From NCBI GenBank assembly GCA_951230915.1, contig OX579637.1, positions 34,968,001 to 35,032,000 on the forward strand: 64,000 bases of DNA. The letters run 5' to 3'. The translations under genes were made by a program, and so were the position numbers. This document shows positions 11,499 through 22,800 of this stretch, one piece after another (position 1 is the stretch's first letter; each line of letters begins with the position of its first letter). This stretch comes from Antitrichia curtipendula. Lineage: Eukaryota > Streptophyta > Bryopsida > Hypnales > Leucodontaceae. The notes under the pieces were generated by a model. That model had not been told where the DNA came from, did no database searches, and saw only the letters and a program-made list of their open reading frames with translations.

Positions 11499-11506
11499 TA
11501 TATAAA
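11499..11506 (+). promoter_or_regulatory. TATA box of the element's ORF
   Basis: TATATAAA lies about 136 bp before the ATG at 11642, inside the element. A GC-rich, pyrimidine-containing leader follows. The position suits a pol II start near 11530. This is a sequence match only. Confidence 0.6.
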
Positions 11507-11641
11507 CCCCGCCGCCATTCTCATTCGGTCTCTTTTCTCTGCGGTATTTTCGCGAATACGTTTAGTGAGAGAAAGAGTGGTGAGATAGGATCGGGGTAGG
11601 AAGCGGAAGTAAGGTCGGTGCAACTCCGGAAGACCGACAGG

Positions 11642-13549
11642 ATGACGGAAACTCGAGCCCGTAGACTGGCAGTGACCGCACGGACTGTCAGCCCGGTGAT
11701 TCCGTTCGATACGGATCGCCATAGAGAGTTGCAAGAGGATTTAGAGACCATGGGCTGTGTCGGATTCTTACACCGCCCATGGGACTTGAAGAGTGAAGGA
11801 ATGATTGAAGAACTCCTTTACGGAGTTCCCAATCAGTATGAGTTGACGGTGAGGGGCCGCCCGAGAGCGTGGACACAAGAGCTCTGGGCCGGAACGTACT
11901 TTGCACTGAACCGGGGGCATGGATGGGCCGGCCGGCCGGAGAAGTTTGCGGCAGAAAGATTCCGGAACTCCGCCGACCCAAAAGAGGGGTTTGCAACGAC
12001 GGATTGCGTGTATGCCCGGGATCAGCAACTCTTAGAGTTCCTGATCTCCATCCTGTATCCGGAAAAGCCTAGCCGGGTGACCACCACGGTGGCCAACACC
12101 ATTTTGGGGGCTTTAGGAAGCAGGGTTAACCCGCCCCCAAGACCCGTAAATTGGGGCGGACTTATTCACACGATTGTGGATAAGTTAGCGAATGGGATTT
12201 CAGGACGGAAGACCAGTTACATTAGCCCGTACTTGTTCCACTTGTACCACCGGATGGAAACCCTGAGCGAGCCGGAGCAGCTTATGTACAAGAAAGGGGA
12301 AAATCTCCTCAAGTACGGGCTGAGATCGGAACCGCAGCCGGAGGAGCCGGAATCTGAGGAGGAGGACGTTCCGGAGGAAACACAGACCACTCCGGAGAAG
12401 GCCGGAACCAGTAGGCGGAAGTCCACCGACCGGACAGCGCGAGGGAAACAAGTGGCGGAAGGTTCCGTCCAACCGGAAAGCCCACACGAGGAGGTGGATC
12501 CAGTTGAGAACGCCATACATTGGCTGCGAACGACGAGGACGGTGAACGACCGGATGGCAGCAGTACTCCAAGACGTTTGCCATTCGTTAGGAGTGAAGGA
12601 TGAGAGAGAGATCTTGGCCGCCATCGCACGAAGACCGAATCCGGAAGACGTCAAGGTTCTGTACGATCAGATCCGGAGTCTTCAGGAGGAACGGGATCAG
12701 TTCCGGAGCCAGCACCAGTGGTCGGAACGGGAGATGCACATCGCAAACCGGAAGTCCACGGAAGCGATGGCTCTAGTACGGAAGCTGGGAGAACTGATCG
12801 ACCTTCCGGCCAGCACCATCTCGAGGGCCCAACTCTGGAACTCACAGATGGTGGCCCAAGGCCACATTACCGGAACGAAGGTCGTGCTCATCCTGACGGA
12901 TTTCGAGGCCCGGATGGAGGGGGTGCTGAAGGAGATGCGACAGCTGATTGGAAGCCTCGACCCGAACCTGCTTGACCAAGCAATGTTCGCTGATCTTCCG
13001 GGAGGAGAGTTCCAAGAAACCCATGGAGCCGGAACTTCAACGGGAAAGAGGAATCCGGAAATCCCGACTCACGTGGTCACTTATCCGGAGGTTAAAACGC
13101 CGAAGGAAGCAAGCACACAGACCACCGTCCAGGAGGGGACAGCCGGAAGACAGGCGGCGGTAAATCTGTTTCCGCCTCTCCAGCTGACGGAGACGGAAGC
13201 TGAGGCCATAGCAGCAACAAGTGTCCGGAATCCTGCCCGGACCGATCCGGACAGGTTTATGCATATGCAGAACACTCCACCACCAGCGAATTCGGGCAAC
13301 ACCGTCATTAATTTGACGGAGACAAAGACGACACGGCAGCGACACACGAGGATCGAGGAGCCGCTGGAGATCGATGAGACGGAAGAGGAATCTGCGGAGT
13401 CTCACTCCCAATCGGAAGGGACGGATTCTGATCCGCCTCAAATCCGGACTCGGTCGGCAACGAAGAGGACTCCAGCAAAGGTAACTGCCCGGAAGTCCAC
13501 TCCAGCGAATCTTAGGGCCGGACCATCGACAAAGAAGCCCCGCAAATGA
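11642..13549 (+). CDS. Intact 635-aa element-encoded protein, possibly related to plant retroelement accessory proteins
   Basis: The ORF is uninterrupted from the ATG at 11642. An in-frame GTG at 11618 is not a likely eukaryotic start. Residues about 35-215 form a globular region with 'PWDLKSEGMIEELLYG', 'GRPRAWTQELW', 'EFLISILYPEKPSRVTTTVA' and 'VNWGGLIHTIVDKL'. Its layout recalls the so-called putative plant transposon protein domain (PF20167-like) found next to plant LTR elements; I infer this resemblance by eye only. Residues about 222-245 are very acidic. Residues about 340-395 look coiled-coil. The last 30 residues are Lys/Arg-rich and end KKPRK, a possible nuclear signal. No protease, reverse transcriptase, integrase or zinc knuckle is present. 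The GC content is higher than in the flanks, and a TATA box precedes it. It could be a Gag-like or DNA-binding accessory protein; the function is unknown. Confidence 0.75.
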   Translation: MTETRARRLAVTARTVSPVIPFDTDRHRELQEDLETMGCVGFLHRPWDLKSEGMIEELLYGVPNQYELTVRGRPRAWTQELWAGTYFALNRGHGWAGRPEKFAAERFRNSADPKEGFATTDCVYARDQQLLEFLISILYPEKPSRVTTTVANTILGALGSRVNPPPRPVNWGGLIHTIVDKLANGISGRKTSYISPYLFHLYHRMETLSEPEQLMYKKGENLLKYGLRSEPQPEEPESEEEDVPEETQTTPEKAGTSRRKSTDRTARGKQVAEGSVQPESPHEEVDPVENAIHWLRTTRTVNDRMAAVLQDVCHSLGVKDEREILAAIARRPNPEDVKVLYDQIRSLQEERDQFRSQHQWSEREMHIANRKSTEAMALVRKLGELIDLPASTISRAQLWNSQMVAQGHITGTKVVLILTDFEARMEGVLKEMRQLIGSLDPNLLDQAMFADLPGGEFQETHGAGTSTGKRNPEIPTHVVTYPEVKTPKEASTQTTVQEGTAGRQAAVNLFPPLQLTETEAEAIAATSVRNPARTDPDRFMHMQNTPPPANSGNTVINLTETKTTRQRHTRIEEPLEIDETEEESAESHSQSEGTDSDPPQIRTRSATKRTPAKVTARKSTPANLRAGPSTKKPRK

Positions 13550-13984
13550 CTAGTGCGGATGGGTGTCTTTTTAGTTAGGATTTTGACTTATTAGTTATTT
13601 CCGGAAACGGGTAACCCGGACTGTGGGCCCCTAGTTCCGGACTTTTAGGCTGTCAAACGGCTTTCCGGTTTTGCCGGAACGGTTATTAGGACCGTTAGCC
13701 GGATTTTTAGTTGGCCGTTGGCCGGGTTTTGTGTGGGCCTTTTGGCCGCTTTTTGTTTGCTTTTAAGGGCAGGCCGGCTTGTTGGCCTGTCATTCCCTTT
13801 CTTGTCATTTAATCGAAGCTTACCGGAGATCAATTTGATCATCTCTTTGCGTATCGCGTTGATGATTGAGTCGTACACTGGTTTGTGAGTGAGAGTGTGT
13901 GAGAGGGAGTCCGGATTCTTGGTTTGACGGATACATATGTTGTGACGGAAGAGCTTTAGATGTGTGAATGAGGAGCTGTGCATG

Positions 13985-14647
13985 GTGCCTTTAAATTGCT
14001 GGAACGGTGATCCGGTGGAAGCCTGTTACGGGTGAGGGTGCGAGTCCGGAAGTCCAGGGAGGATTCCGTGCGGAGATAAGCAACCGCCTGAGGAATTATC
14101 CCAGCCATCGGAAGGTCTGCCAACCTCTGGAGCACTCGAGAGATACAAAGTCAACACTACAATCCGGAAAGTCTGGATCTGTCGTTGTAGTAAGGTGGAT
14201 CTAACCGGGCCCTGTGTGACCTACTTTCCGGATACGTCATCTGGAAGATTGTGAGGGTACGGATTCTCCCTTTGCTATTACTGTATAATTCTTGGGTGTT
14301 TTGTTTTGTTTGTTACGGATAGAGAGTGTGAACCAAGAGTGGCGAGTCCCTGCCCCTCGGAAAGATCAATAGTGGACCCCCTGAGGGTGAAACAGGGGTA
14401 TCTAAAACCAGTTACTTGAGAGAGTTGGAACCGGAATCCGGAATAGGGCGGAACCGGATTGGAATCCGGAAAATACTAATTTCCGGAAGATAGCAATAGA
14501 GTGTACGGATTGCTTGGGGTGTTTTTGGAAGTTATCCGGATACCCAAAACTTGCAGCAACATACTAGAATTCCCTGGGACGATAACTCGTGTCATCTTAC
14601 CACATTTTTGTGTTAAAGATACTTACGCGCTAACTACGCGTGCGACA
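13985..14647 (+). other. Conserved 3' segment of the TG...CA element, with hairpin
   Basis: This non-coding part is the best conserved between the two related elements; the inverted partner is 38654-39316. Matching short ORFs of about 65 codons (14007-14204 here, the minus strand of 39096-39293 there) follow from that conservation and are not evidence of a gene. A 6-bp hairpin, CCCCTG paired with CAGGGG at 14378-14383/14393-14398, is kept in both copies. The segment probably holds the RNA 3' end signals, packaging signals or both; that role is inference. Confidence 0.55.
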
Positions 14648-14652
14648 TACAT

Positions 14653-15594
14653 GTTGTTTATCTTTAAGCTTTGATGGTGCAAGTTTAGAAAGAGTCCTTA
14701 GGAAAAACTTTTGGGCAAGGTAGTCTTTGTTGTTAATGAATTAGTGGACGTTCATGTATGAGAGTGGAACGTCGGCAACGTCTGTATGCATCATGGACAC
14801 ATTACAATCCATTGTAATGAAGAGGAGGATACGATCAAAAGACTTAAGAGCGTAAGTATGCAAATACACTTTAATAGTCTAATGTCTTAGACAAGGATGA
14901 AGGAATTCTTAGTGCATTGTCTCTAATATTGTGAAGTAGGAGTATTATTGGGTGACAAGTTGTTTAATTGCATATTTACAACTATTGCAAGTTGACCTCC
15001 ACTAAATACATCTTCAACAATTAGCCCTTCCTCTCAAGATGGGCAAGTGGTGTCAACAATCATGTAGTCTTCTTCAAAGACTATGTCCACAAAGTCAAAC
15101 TGGGATTTACAAGGCAAGACTTTCAATTGCAGCAGACAATGACAATATGAAGTTTTGCAAGGTGTGCAAGGTCGGGATGAAGGTCTGATTCTAGAAAAGC
15201 GTAGTACAGAGGACTCTACTTTTGTACACATTAGCATGACATCTCATTATGTTGTAGGTGGAAGTCTTGATGACTATGATGGTGGTGACAAGTTTAGAGA
15301 TCCTGGTGCATAGGAAGACAAAAAAGAGGTGTGTTTAATTTGAATTCAAATGTGCATGAAAGATTTATGTTGTATAGCATTGTTTTTAGATTGAGCAAAT
15401 TCACATGTATGCAACTGTAATGTATGTTTAGGTCGTCATCATAGTTGTTTCCAAGGCACTTTCTGATCCCACCTAAATTGACAGTATGAGGTACTAAAAG
15501 ATGCAGACATGGACATGTTGACAAGGTTGTATTAGAGCATGATAAAGAGTATGAGGAGGACCTGCTCCACAGTTCTCATTGAAGAGCAAAGTCA
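14653..15594. other. No recognisable gene
   Basis: The sequence has only short scattered ORFs. It may lead into the decayed ORF at 15595-16762 and be part of the same older element. Confidence 0.4.
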
Positions 15595-16762
15595 AAACAA
15601 CAAGCATTGGGCTTCTTATCAAATGGTCCTAATGACAATGGCATGACAGAGACTGAGGACGACTTAGAAGAGACTAACTTGGTGGATGAGTCAGCTGATG
15701 ATGATGCCAACAATGATATGAATGTTCAAAATTTCTTTTATCCTACTAAAGCAGAGAAGAAAAAAGAGAGGAGACAAGAGAGAGCTGTACTAGAAAAAGA
15801 AGGAGATAGACGTCGAAAGGAAGGTCTACTAAGAAATTTTCTATTGGTCGACAAGTCTATAATGAAGCCATATAGCATGGGTGTGGGGGATTGGAGGAAA
15901 GAATTGATGTGGTTGTCTAGGGATCTAGACCCGACAATCTGAAATATCAATAGGCAACTACATGACAAAGTTGTTGGAATTGCAGAATGGATTTAGTAGA
16001 CATGGGAGTACAGTTCCCTAGTGAAGTTTGAAGTTGTGAAAGAAGTGATAGCATGCGGGGTGACATTAAGGTGTTGTGAACTATGGAAAAAGATTAGAAA
16101 TGGAAAAAACAAGCCAGATGGAATGTCGGACCAAACATGGCATATGCTAGAGAGACAATTGGACAACCTAATGTCCATGAGGAAGTCAAAAAACTACAAG
16201 CGAGCTAATGTGAGCTGGGTAAATTTTGGGAGAACGGGTCCATTTGGTGAGGTTGGAGTCAAGCAAAGGCTAAGGAGGATTTTCCAAAAAACATTGGCTC
16301 TGGAAGAAGTCATGTTTGAAATGTCTCAAGAGAAAGGCTACGAAGGACGTCGTGAATAAAAACAAAAACAAATTGAATGTTATGCATGGTAGTGGATGTC
16401 AAGGACAATTGACCACGGACATTTTGCAAAGCTTTGCACAACAAGGGAATTTGCAAGAAGACAAAAGTGTAGAAAATGACGACAAAGAGCCCATGGAAAA
16501 TGAAAGTAACAATGTGAACGTAGAGAATTGTGTAGGTGCAGGAAGTAGAAAGAAGGTTGCCATAGAAACTATTGCTTTAATGTTGGTAGAGCAAAGTTCT
16601 CAACATCCATTTGTCTTCATGATGATGCAACAACTAGAAGCGTTGGAAGCGAGACAAAGTGATGTACTTGTAGAGGACCTCCTAAAAGCCAATGACAAGG
16701 TAGACATTGTCAAAGATAGAGGGCAAGAACAACAGAAAAATGACAATCAACATGACTTGTAG
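15595..16762 (+). pseudogene. Decayed transposon-type ORF with DNA-binding-like region
   Basis: One frame can be followed from about 15595 to 16356 with stops at about 15940 (TGA) and 15994-16000 (tandem TAG TAG). A frameshift near 16340 then leads into a second stretch ending at 16762. The first part is acidic and then basic ('KAEKKKERRQERAVLEKEGD'). The middle holds 'KPYSMGVGDWRKELMWLSRD', 'LRCCELWKKIRNGK' and 'MSDQTWHMLERQLDN'. The block with 'MRKSKNYKRANVSW' and 'FGRTGPFGEVG' recalls the region of plant En/Spm transposase_24-like proteins where a Ser-x-Asn-Arg motif precedes a Gly-Ser stretch; this is a weak, by-eye resemblance. The end is coiled-coil-like and acidic. No function is assigned. 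Confidence 0.45.
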
Positions 16763-19075
16763 GTATGTGTTTATATGGCAAGGAATGCAAAGGGTTTTCA
16801 ATAGGTTCAAGAGAACATCATAGATGATAATGAATATAAATGCAGGTATATGGTTGGAGGAAGGTTTAGGGTCTTTCGTAAATGACGGAGGTTGTCTCAC
16901 TAAAACTATTGTATTTTGTAAGATGTTGGACATGGTGAGGAACCAGTGGGAAACAAGGCACTTCAATGTCACGGAGGGAAATGAAAAAACAGAGACAAGG
17001 CTGATGACTTGTTGTCATTGGTGTATATTTTTCAACAATTGGAGACCAACGTTGGAAGTTAGTAGAGGATGTCTACAATAAAGTTGGTTGCATAAAGAGA
17101 AGTTTTGTAGTTTATATCCAGAAGTTAATTGTAAACGTTGATTAAGGTTAGAGAGTCAGAGTAGTATACGTGTGAGTATCAAGAATGTGGTAGGTAGTAT
17201 TAAGTTGCCATTTCTAATTTTTGGTCAAATTCTTCCGGAAGACTGTCTGCATCTTTTGTCTGTGTCACTTATGGTAGAAGATGTATGTAATAGCAATCTA
17301 GAGAATAATATGTAGAAATCATAGAATTTGTAGTGCCATTTTTGTTAAAGATCATGTACAATTTTTATATGGATTGAATTGATTGCGAATTGAATTTATA
17401 TATGCAAAGTTTTCATTTACTATCCACATTCAATGATTGCACTATGGGCATTTTCTTCTTGCATTGTCTGTAAATGGTCCATGAAGGTCAAATTGAAGTA
17501 ACTGTTAATAAAATTGAAGTGTAGAATGGAAAAGTAATTAACCATTATATGTTTTTCAGCCCCTGAAGAGAGCTGTGAATTCCCCAGGGTTCCCAGACTC
17601 TGAAACTATCTGGAACTGCACCGTAACAACTGCGTGATGTGGCAAAAGAACTGCCACGTCATACAAAAAATAATATTTTTGTTTATCTTTTTTTCATGAT
17701 CTTGTTTTTCCATTTTAAGATTTTGATTTTCTTTTTTTTAATTTTTCAAATTTTTTTTTTGACAACGGCCGTTCTTTTACTACCAGGGGAATAACGCCAG
17801 GAATAGGTCCGAAATAGTCTTCGAGTCCCTCCAAAAAACATCTAATGAAAATCAATGTTAACAAAGAATTTGGAGTATCAATACTGCAATTATTGTTCAC
17901 ATGTTCTGACTTCCAACCAAGGCAAACTATTGTCTTGTCTAGAAGAGGAGGGCATTCTAATTTCAAGATTAAAATATGTCGTGAATCTAGGAATGCAACA
18001 AGGGCAAACACATTCCAAATGAAGGATCAAAAGGAATGAAATTGACAAAAGATCTGTCTAAGTGACGTGAATTTGATGGAAGTTTGTCAAAGACTTGGCC
18101 AAACCAATACGTTTCCATTGACAAAATATTTGACATACTTCCATCAATTTTCTGTCAAATGGGACAAAGAAAGTCTTGTAATGCATTGTGTTGATATGAA
18201 TTGGATAACACTCCTTACATCTTTTGTAAAAGAAGTTTTTGTTAATATATTTCGATCATTTTGTGATCTAGATAATCATTTCATAGATTCAAACCCCTTT
18301 GATGAATGGAATCTTCAAATTCAAGGCATTTGAAAAATGTTGGTGGACAGGATAGGTAACAAATTTTGGCTTTAATTGGATGATCTAGATTAAATATATA
18401 TTCTTGTGATGCTACGCTTTGCACCCACCATTTGGGCTCGCACCTAGATAGATTTTTAATCACTCTTTTTTTTCTTCTAAAATGAGTAGTGACAATTTGT
18501 ATTTTAGAATTTGTTAACAACAAAAGCAAATTTCATTCTTCTAAAATCTTCATCTTTTATATTGAATTTGCATTCAATTCCACCAAAGCCTTCATATAGG
18601 CATAATTCAATTCTACTAGCTTGTAAAGTTTTATTCTTGTTTAATGCTAGTAACATCACTTTATAAAACCTCATTTAGTCTCAAATAACCTAGTAAGTCT
18701 AACATCTTGTGAGTATCTCTCATTATAATATTAAAAAATGTAGTGCCAAAGTGCACCCACTCTTTGTCGATTTTCACTAACTTAATTGGATCATGACCGC
18801 CCTACCAAAATGCTTTGTGTCAATTGTCTTCAGTCTGAAAGATCTTACCCTTGTGGTTTGGTTTCTAATTCACATCCACTGTATGCAAATATCCTTTTTT
18901 TCCTTTATGTAATTTGTGTACACAATCTACGACATGACCTACTCCTTTGCTTCAACTTCAACATCACTTACTCCTGTTTGCAAATTTTTCATGTCTGCTT
19001 GGCCCAATCACATGGTACCATTGAATTTTGCGTCCCTATTTTGACAAAAATAAATGTAGAAGTTGAGTACAAGAA
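16763..19075. other. No recognisable gene
   Basis: This is AT-rich sequence with runs of T around 17690-17760 and short ORFs on both strands only. Nothing could be tied to a family. It is the intergenic space between the decayed ORF and the MITE upstream of MMS19. Confidence 0.45.
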
Positions 19076-19078
19076 TAA

Positions 19079-19466
19079 GAGCATCCCCACCAATGGCTTC
19101 CCTATCTCTGTTTCCATTGGGATGAAGGGGAGAAAGATGGGGATAGGGAAGGCAAGTCCCACCCAATCTTTCCTAATTTTTCAACTTATTATTGAATACA
19201 TGCAAAAAGAAGTCAAAACAAAACTATAGAAATAATAACAAGGTCAAATAAATAATACTCCCACAAATCAATGAAGCATAACTTATGTTGGAAGGATGAA
19301 AAGAGGTTTAGGAATTACTTCGTTTGAGTTCCCTATCCATCATCCCATATAGGGAATTTGAACCTCCCTTCCCTAAATATTTAAGGATAGGGAATGCCAA
19401 CGGAGAGATTTATTTCCTATAGGGATCATCCGGATAGGGATAGGAAGCCCCTTGGTGGGGATGCTC
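19079..19466. mobile_element. PIF/Harbinger-like MITE (388 bp) upstream of MMS19
   Basis: The terminal inverted repeats are about 25 bp: GAGCATCCCCACCAATGGC on the left and the complement of a closely matching copy on the right. They are flanked by TAA at 19076-19078 and 19467-19469. A 3-bp TWA duplication is typical of PIF/Harbinger (Tourist-like) elements. Internal subterminal repeats of 'tagggaa' are present. It has no coding capacity. Its right edge lies about 400 bp before the MMS19 start codon, so it sits in the likely promoter. Confidence 0.85.
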
Positions 19467-19869
19467 TAAAGAGAGGGCCTGGTGACAAAAGAAACCCAAA
19501 CCACGTTGCTGATGGAACTCTCCCCCAAGCTCGACCACGCCAAATCATTGACAGGATTAGTGGAGATCGCGTCGGTTGCCGGTTGCATTGGGGAGTGTTG
19601 TGGGGGAGTCCACCTGCCGTGGTGTGTCCCGACTGGATTGATCTGCTCTCAGGGCATCTTTTGGCCAGGGATTGTCAAGCCCTTGCGCATTGGGTCTACG
19701 AGCAGAACCTTCGTCGTAGTGACTTCCCGTTGTGGTTTCCCAGTGGTGTTGACTTCGTTTAAGGAGTCATCGCTTGTAGCGGCTATTTGTAGGAGTGGCT
19801 GCGCAACTTCATGTGAGTGGGACAATTTCGCAGGAATTGCCTGGAGTTGGTTTGCAGGGTCCTGCTATA

Positions 19870-22800
19870 ATGGCTCGGGCTTGTACTCTGGAATTGCTCA
19901 TCGAATCTTTCATTGACAGACAGCGGCCAGCTGCTGCACAGGTGACCAAAATCTGTCGCTAACTTGAGATGTTCGCCGGGTGATTATTTTGAGGGCTGTG
20001 AGAATCCTTTTCTCTTCCCTTCTCTCGCGTCTTCATTGGATTGCTTCTAGTTTAGGGGGTTTCGTTTAACTCCATGGGGAGATTAATATGTTCTTGATTT
20101 ATTGTTTAGATTTTAGGTATATTTGAACTTTTTCCGCTCATTTGTACGGCATCATGACGTATTAAATGTCCTTTCGCTGGTGCAACTGCAGAAACATTGG
20201 CATGGGTTTAGGGAACAGTGTGTGCGAATTTTTTTGGTACTTCTGACAATCTAAGTGAGTCTGCATTCTTTGATAGCTTGGGTTGTGAAACTTGGAATGT
20301 TTTCGTTTCTATGACGCGAACTTGTGCAAATTTGCAGGGGAGCATTGCTAAAGCGATTTCCCAGGAGGTTATACATGGGAGAGTCACAATTCAGAGCTTG
20401 GTTAGTGAATATTTTTATCTATCGATGTTCCTTGACATTTATGTAATCTAGTTTTGAGATCCTTCCCTCGACACCATCTACGGGGGTTCAGGCTTTAGGT
20501 TCATAAGCGTTTCAAGGCAGACTCATTGTATTTGTAGATAGAAAGGCCTGCTTGTAGTTGTCCGGAATCATCACAATTGAACTGATGTATTGTCCCTGCA
20601 AGCATTAATCCAGGTGCTCTCCAGAAGTGGGAGTCTTCTCCTTTTTGTTATGAAGAATGCTTAGATTTTTAATAGTTCACCAACATTACGTGCCTAAACT
20701 CATTACTTTGCTTTGAACGAACTCCTGAAGGTGTCTGTTTGCGGCTTCCTTTAATTCCTCCGGGTTTCTGGAAATGTTTGATGCAACTCATTTGAAGTAA
20801 CAGGTGTATATGAAAGACCTTTTTCGTTTTCAGGTTCTCACTCTTGGAATATATTTGACTACCACCGACAATATTTTGAGAGCTCGAGGTCTGCTCATTG
20901 TATTTTTCTTTATGTGTAGAACCACTATTACCTTGGACTTCGAACTCAACTATTAGCTATCTTCTCAAAGTGCTACTTTCTATCGTGTATTAGATAGACA
21001 ACTTGCCAGGAAGGTTAGTGCTTGATAGATAGAAACTCATTTTGTATTTTATTTGGTTTATGTTCTTGAGTAACGAAGAGCTTGGTATTGAATTGTCTTC
21101 GCTTTATTGCAGGCACTTTACTGCTTTCAGACGTACTTGCTGAACTTTCAGGAACACCTCTGGAGGACACATCCGTAAAGAGTCTCATCTACTTTTATAG
21201 TGCTCGACTCGTAAGCTTGAGTTCCTTCTGCTTTTTTTACTTTTTCGTGAACAAACTCATACTTTCACTGCGACCTGAGTCTGCCTTGAAACGGCTATTT
21301 GTTTTGACCATAACAACGATGTAATGAGTGGATTATTCACATGACCCTCATTGGTCGTATATTGTGAGACCTAGGTGATCGTCCATCAATGCTGAACTAA
21401 CGGGAAATCTAATTAATTTGAAAACGTTGGAAGACGTACAAGCTTTTCGGGTATGCTGGGTTTAGTGTGCGTACCCATTGTTGCGATTTTTCTCTTTTTC
21501 GTGTTTTCTGAATTCCATGGAGTGTTGATGTAGAGAATACCGTGAATGATGGCTCTTCATTTTTCGCTCAGGCTGACTGGCATTGTTTGCGAGGTGCGGT
21601 TCTTGGCTCCCTTAGTTTACTAAGGAGGCCAAATATCGGATCCGCGATAGTCGAGGAAGTAACTGGATTGGCCAAATCTGCATTAACCAACCTCCACGTT
21701 CAAGTTCTCACTCAATACGACCGCGTGGTAAACTTTAACTCATATTTCCCTTATAATATGAGTCTCATTTTATTACACTGTTTCAGGAAATAAGCCTGAC
21801 TACAGTAGATATTTGGGGATTTTGGCTCATTTATTTTTACCGAAGATACGTTTCTGACTTTGTTATTACAACATGTTTGTATGTTACTGCTTGGTTCATG
21901 ACTGTAAGATTCACTTGGGGCACTTCAAATTCTTAGTCTAAAAGTCTTGCGTTTTATTAATGCTAAAGAAAGTGGTAATCTGATGTATGAATCCAGCTCT
22001 GTTTGGAGCTGTTTGAATGTCTATTGGAGAAGCATGCAAATGCAATTAAGTCACTGGTACGAGCTTCCTTACAAGTGCGACCTCTCGTTCTGGATCATGA
22101 CACCCCGTAACTATGTGTTCGCCCTGTTCTCGATTGTTCTCTACTGGTTTCTTTTCGATTTCATGATGTAATGTTTTTAATGTATTTGGATATGGTCAAA
22201 AAATCTGGGGTGCAGGAAGTTGATCTTCTATGTGGTGTTGGTGCGGCCGTTGAAGAAGAAAAAGACCCACGCTGTTTATTATTGGCCTTTCGAATCATAC
22301 AGCTATTAGTTAGACTCTACCCAGATCCCAGTGGGCCAATAACTTCTTGCGCGGATGAGCTTTTTGGCGTTGTCAGCCGGTACTTCCCAATTTCTTTCAA
22401 TCCTGTGAGTTATCCTCAATTAATACCGTTTTGTAAAAATTCTCATTTGAACCTCCTTTCGTTAGCAAATCCAGCAGAGTTTGATATTTTGCTTATATAC
22501 TATAAAGTTTTCCCAGAATATGCAATGTTGATCAGGTTGTTAGATGTTTCATAGCTTGGTATCACGTTGTTGTTAATTGTTATTTTTTATTTTCTTTGTT
22601 TGTTGCACGAACTCCTCTCATATTCGATGCAACTTCGATTACAGCAATCAGGTACTCCGGATGGTATAACAAGGGAAAATCTGGCAACTGCACTGAAGGT
22701 GCATTTCCTCCATGTTCAGTCATTTCAATGCATTATCATTGGTTCATAGTCTGCTCTTGAATATAGCCACCCTAAACCCAAAATTTCCAGAAAATCGAAA

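Larger units (their letters stand above)
11225..14647 (+). mobile_element. TG...CA element with 5-bp TSD and one ORF (LTR-type insertion)
   Basis: The element starts TGTAACGTTACGG and ends GCGTGCGACA. It is flanked by a perfect 5-bp duplication, TACAT, at 11220-11224 and 14648-14652. TG...CA ends with a 5-bp duplication are the signature of integrase-mediated insertion of LTR retrotransposons. No second long terminal repeat is seen within the 3423 bp, so it behaves like a solo LTR that contains an ORF, or like a non-autonomous retroelement unit. Its 3' 1.0 kb (from about 13630) is shared with the inverted, ORF-less element at 38654-39934. The hexamer TCCGGA is strikingly frequent throughout. 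It was inserted into unrelated AT-rich sequence. Confidence 0.82.

Noticed and set aside
14030..14130. Resemblance to a cobalamin riboswitch (a GGGTGCGAGTCCGG-like stretch and a B12-box-like stretch)
   Set aside because: Only short fragments match, the conserved core order is incomplete, it lies inside a retroelement of a land plant, and no B12-related gene is present.
14007..14204. 65-codon ORF with a nearly identical partner on the minus strand at 39096-39293
   Set aside because: The conservation covers non-coding sequence on both sides equally, and starts, stops and codon pattern give no coding signal. It is a by-product of the shared 3' module.
19394..19916. Two overlapping ORFs of 122 and 144 codons just upstream of MMS19
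   Set aside because: They begin in the MITE or promoter and do not resemble MMS19. The ATG at 19870 in a third frame gives the conserved N-terminus and a proper donor at 19942.
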